The translations under genes and the position numbers were made by a program. This document shows, one piece after another, positions 51,590-52,127 of a stretch of 52,127 nucleotides of DNA (its first letter is position 1; each line of letters begins with the position of its first letter). Source of the stretch: Candidatus Eisenbacteria bacterium (GTDB taxonomy: Bacteria > Eisenbacteria > RBG-16-71-46 > SZUA-252); the NCBI GenBank assembly GCA_005893305.1, contig VBOZ01000029.1:1-52127 (forward strand), read 5' to 3'. The notes beneath the pieces were generated by a model. That model had not been told where the DNA came from, did no database searches, and was given only the letters and a program-made list of their open reading frames with translations.

Positions 51590-52127
51590 CTATCTGGCGG
51601 CTCCTGCAAGCTTCTCCGTGCCGATGAAGGCAAGCAGCTCGCGGTTCACCTCGTCAGCGTGCGTCCAGGTCAGGCCGTGCGGCCCGCCCTCGATTACCGA
51701 CAGCCGGCCGCCCTTCACGGTCTCGGCCGTGCGCTTTCCGCTGGCCGCGAGGGGGACGATCCGATCGGAGTCGCCATGAATGACCAAGGTGGGAACGTCG
51801 ATGCGTTCGAGATCCTTTCGGAAGTCGGTCAACCATGCCGAGACGCAATCCAGCGTGCCCTTCGGCGAGGCAGAGACCGCGATGCTCCAGCTGAGCTGAA
51901 CGAGCTGATCGCTGACCAGCTTGCCGCCCAGCACGTCCACGTTGTAAAAATTCGACAGGAATCCCGCGAGGAATGCGGGACGGTCCGCGACGAGGCCCTT
52001 CTTGATCCCTTCGAAGATGCCGCCATCCACTCCGCCCGGGTTATCGGCCGTCTTCAGCAGAAAGGGCGGGATGGACGAGATAAAGACCGCCTGGCTGACG
52101 CGCTTCGAGCCGTACTTGCCAAGGTAA
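51590..52127 (-). CDS. Alpha/beta hydrolase (chloroperoxidase-like), 5' end outside the window
   Basis: The frame is open to the right edge, so about the first 100 residues, including the nucleophile-elbow Ser, are missing. The visible part begins YLGKYGSKRVSQAVFISSIPP and ends LLAFIGTEKLAGAAR. The catalytic Asp is in LVIHGDSDRIVPLAASG and the His in EGGPHGLTWTHADEV. The 50-residue stretch before it, with FLSNFYNVDVLGGKLVSDQL, is the cap region typical of cofactor-free haloperoxidase/esterase proteins. The start GTG at 52030 inside it is not the real one. Substrate unknown. Confidence 0.88.
   Translation of the reverse strand, partial: YLGKYGSKRVSQAVFISSIPPFLLKTADNPGGVDGGIFEGIKKGLVADRPAFLAGFLSNFYNVDVLGGKLVSDQLVQLSWSIAVSASPKGTLDCVSAWLTDFRKDLERIDVPTLVIHGDSDRIVPLAASGKRTAETVKGGRLSVIEGGPHGLTWTHADEVNRELLAFIGTEKLAGAAR

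Noticed and set aside
1-52127. CRISPR arrays, insertion sequences, prophage or attachment sites
   Set aside because: No evenly spaced repeat units, transposase motifs, integrase genes or flanking inverted repeats were seen; the tRNA-Gly has no duplicated 3' end nearby.

Overview
The window is a 52 kb piece of a GC-rich bacterial chromosome with no rRNA, phage, transposon or CRISPR signature. Two secreted proteins at the left end finish with a YPNPFNPAT-type FlgD/type IX-like sorting domain. That tail, the high GC content, the many large membrane glycosyltransferases of the TMTC/GT-C type, and a two-component regulator with Reg_prop (two-component propeller) repeats fit an uncultured FCB-group bacterium such as Candidatus Eisenbacteria. 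This placement is an inference from gene style, not from a marker gene.

Layout. 1-2.9 kb: two secreted proteins, the first cut by the window edge, with a near-consensus extended -10 promoter between them. 2.9-6.9 kb: a sugar-phosphate transferase, a mannose-1-phosphate guanylyltransferase, a SPOR-domain lipoprotein and a glycogen synthase. 7.0-7.6 kb: tRNA-Gly(GCC), then a stand-alone SWIB-domain protein with a histone-like tail and a terminator. 7.7-10.0 kb (minus): a four-cistron operon in which an amidase overlaps a small Tat-signal protein, followed by two small proteins. 10.2-14.6 kb: a D-amino-acid-dehydrogenase-like flavoprotein, a GT-C-like membrane protein and a class V aminotransferase. 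14.7-18.0 kb: a beta-barrel protein divergent from a di-haem DHOR lipoprotein and a porin. 18.2-23.1 kb: an RND adaptor, an RND pump broken by one frameshift, and a Ni/Co transporter-like protein. 23.2-29.3 kb: an FAD/NAD(P)-binding protein, then an ABC ATPase and a 1201-residue fusion of ABC permease and M1 aminopeptidase. 29.3-36.3 kb: two plus-strand and three minus-strand glycosylation genes meeting tail to tail. 36.4-39.9 kb: a giant hybrid sensor kinase. 39.9-47.6 kb (minus): a five-gene unit of periplasmic protein, NtrY-like kinase, NtrX-like sigma-54 regulator, frameshifted MASE1 kinase and TMTC-like protein. 47.6-52.1 kb: a lipoprotein, a cold-shock gene with a strongly structured leader, a fatty-acid-hydroxylase-like membrane protein, a small basic protein, an unrecognised membrane-anchored protein and a truncated alpha/beta hydrolase.

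How the parts may work together. GDP-mannose synthesis (ManC), a polyprenyl-phosphate-mannose-synthase-like GT2, and five GT-C/TMTC-like integral membrane proteins form a plausible lipid-linked mannose route to surface or protein glycosylation. The NtrY/NtrX pair lies opposite a gene with a sigma-54-like promoter, suggesting local control. The points most worth a second look are the structured cold-shock leader with an intrinsic-terminator-like hairpin, the amidase whose Tat leader sits on a separate overlapping cistron, the permease-peptidase fusion with its ATPase, and two precisely locatable frameshifts (RND pump and MASE1 kinase) that may be assembly errors.
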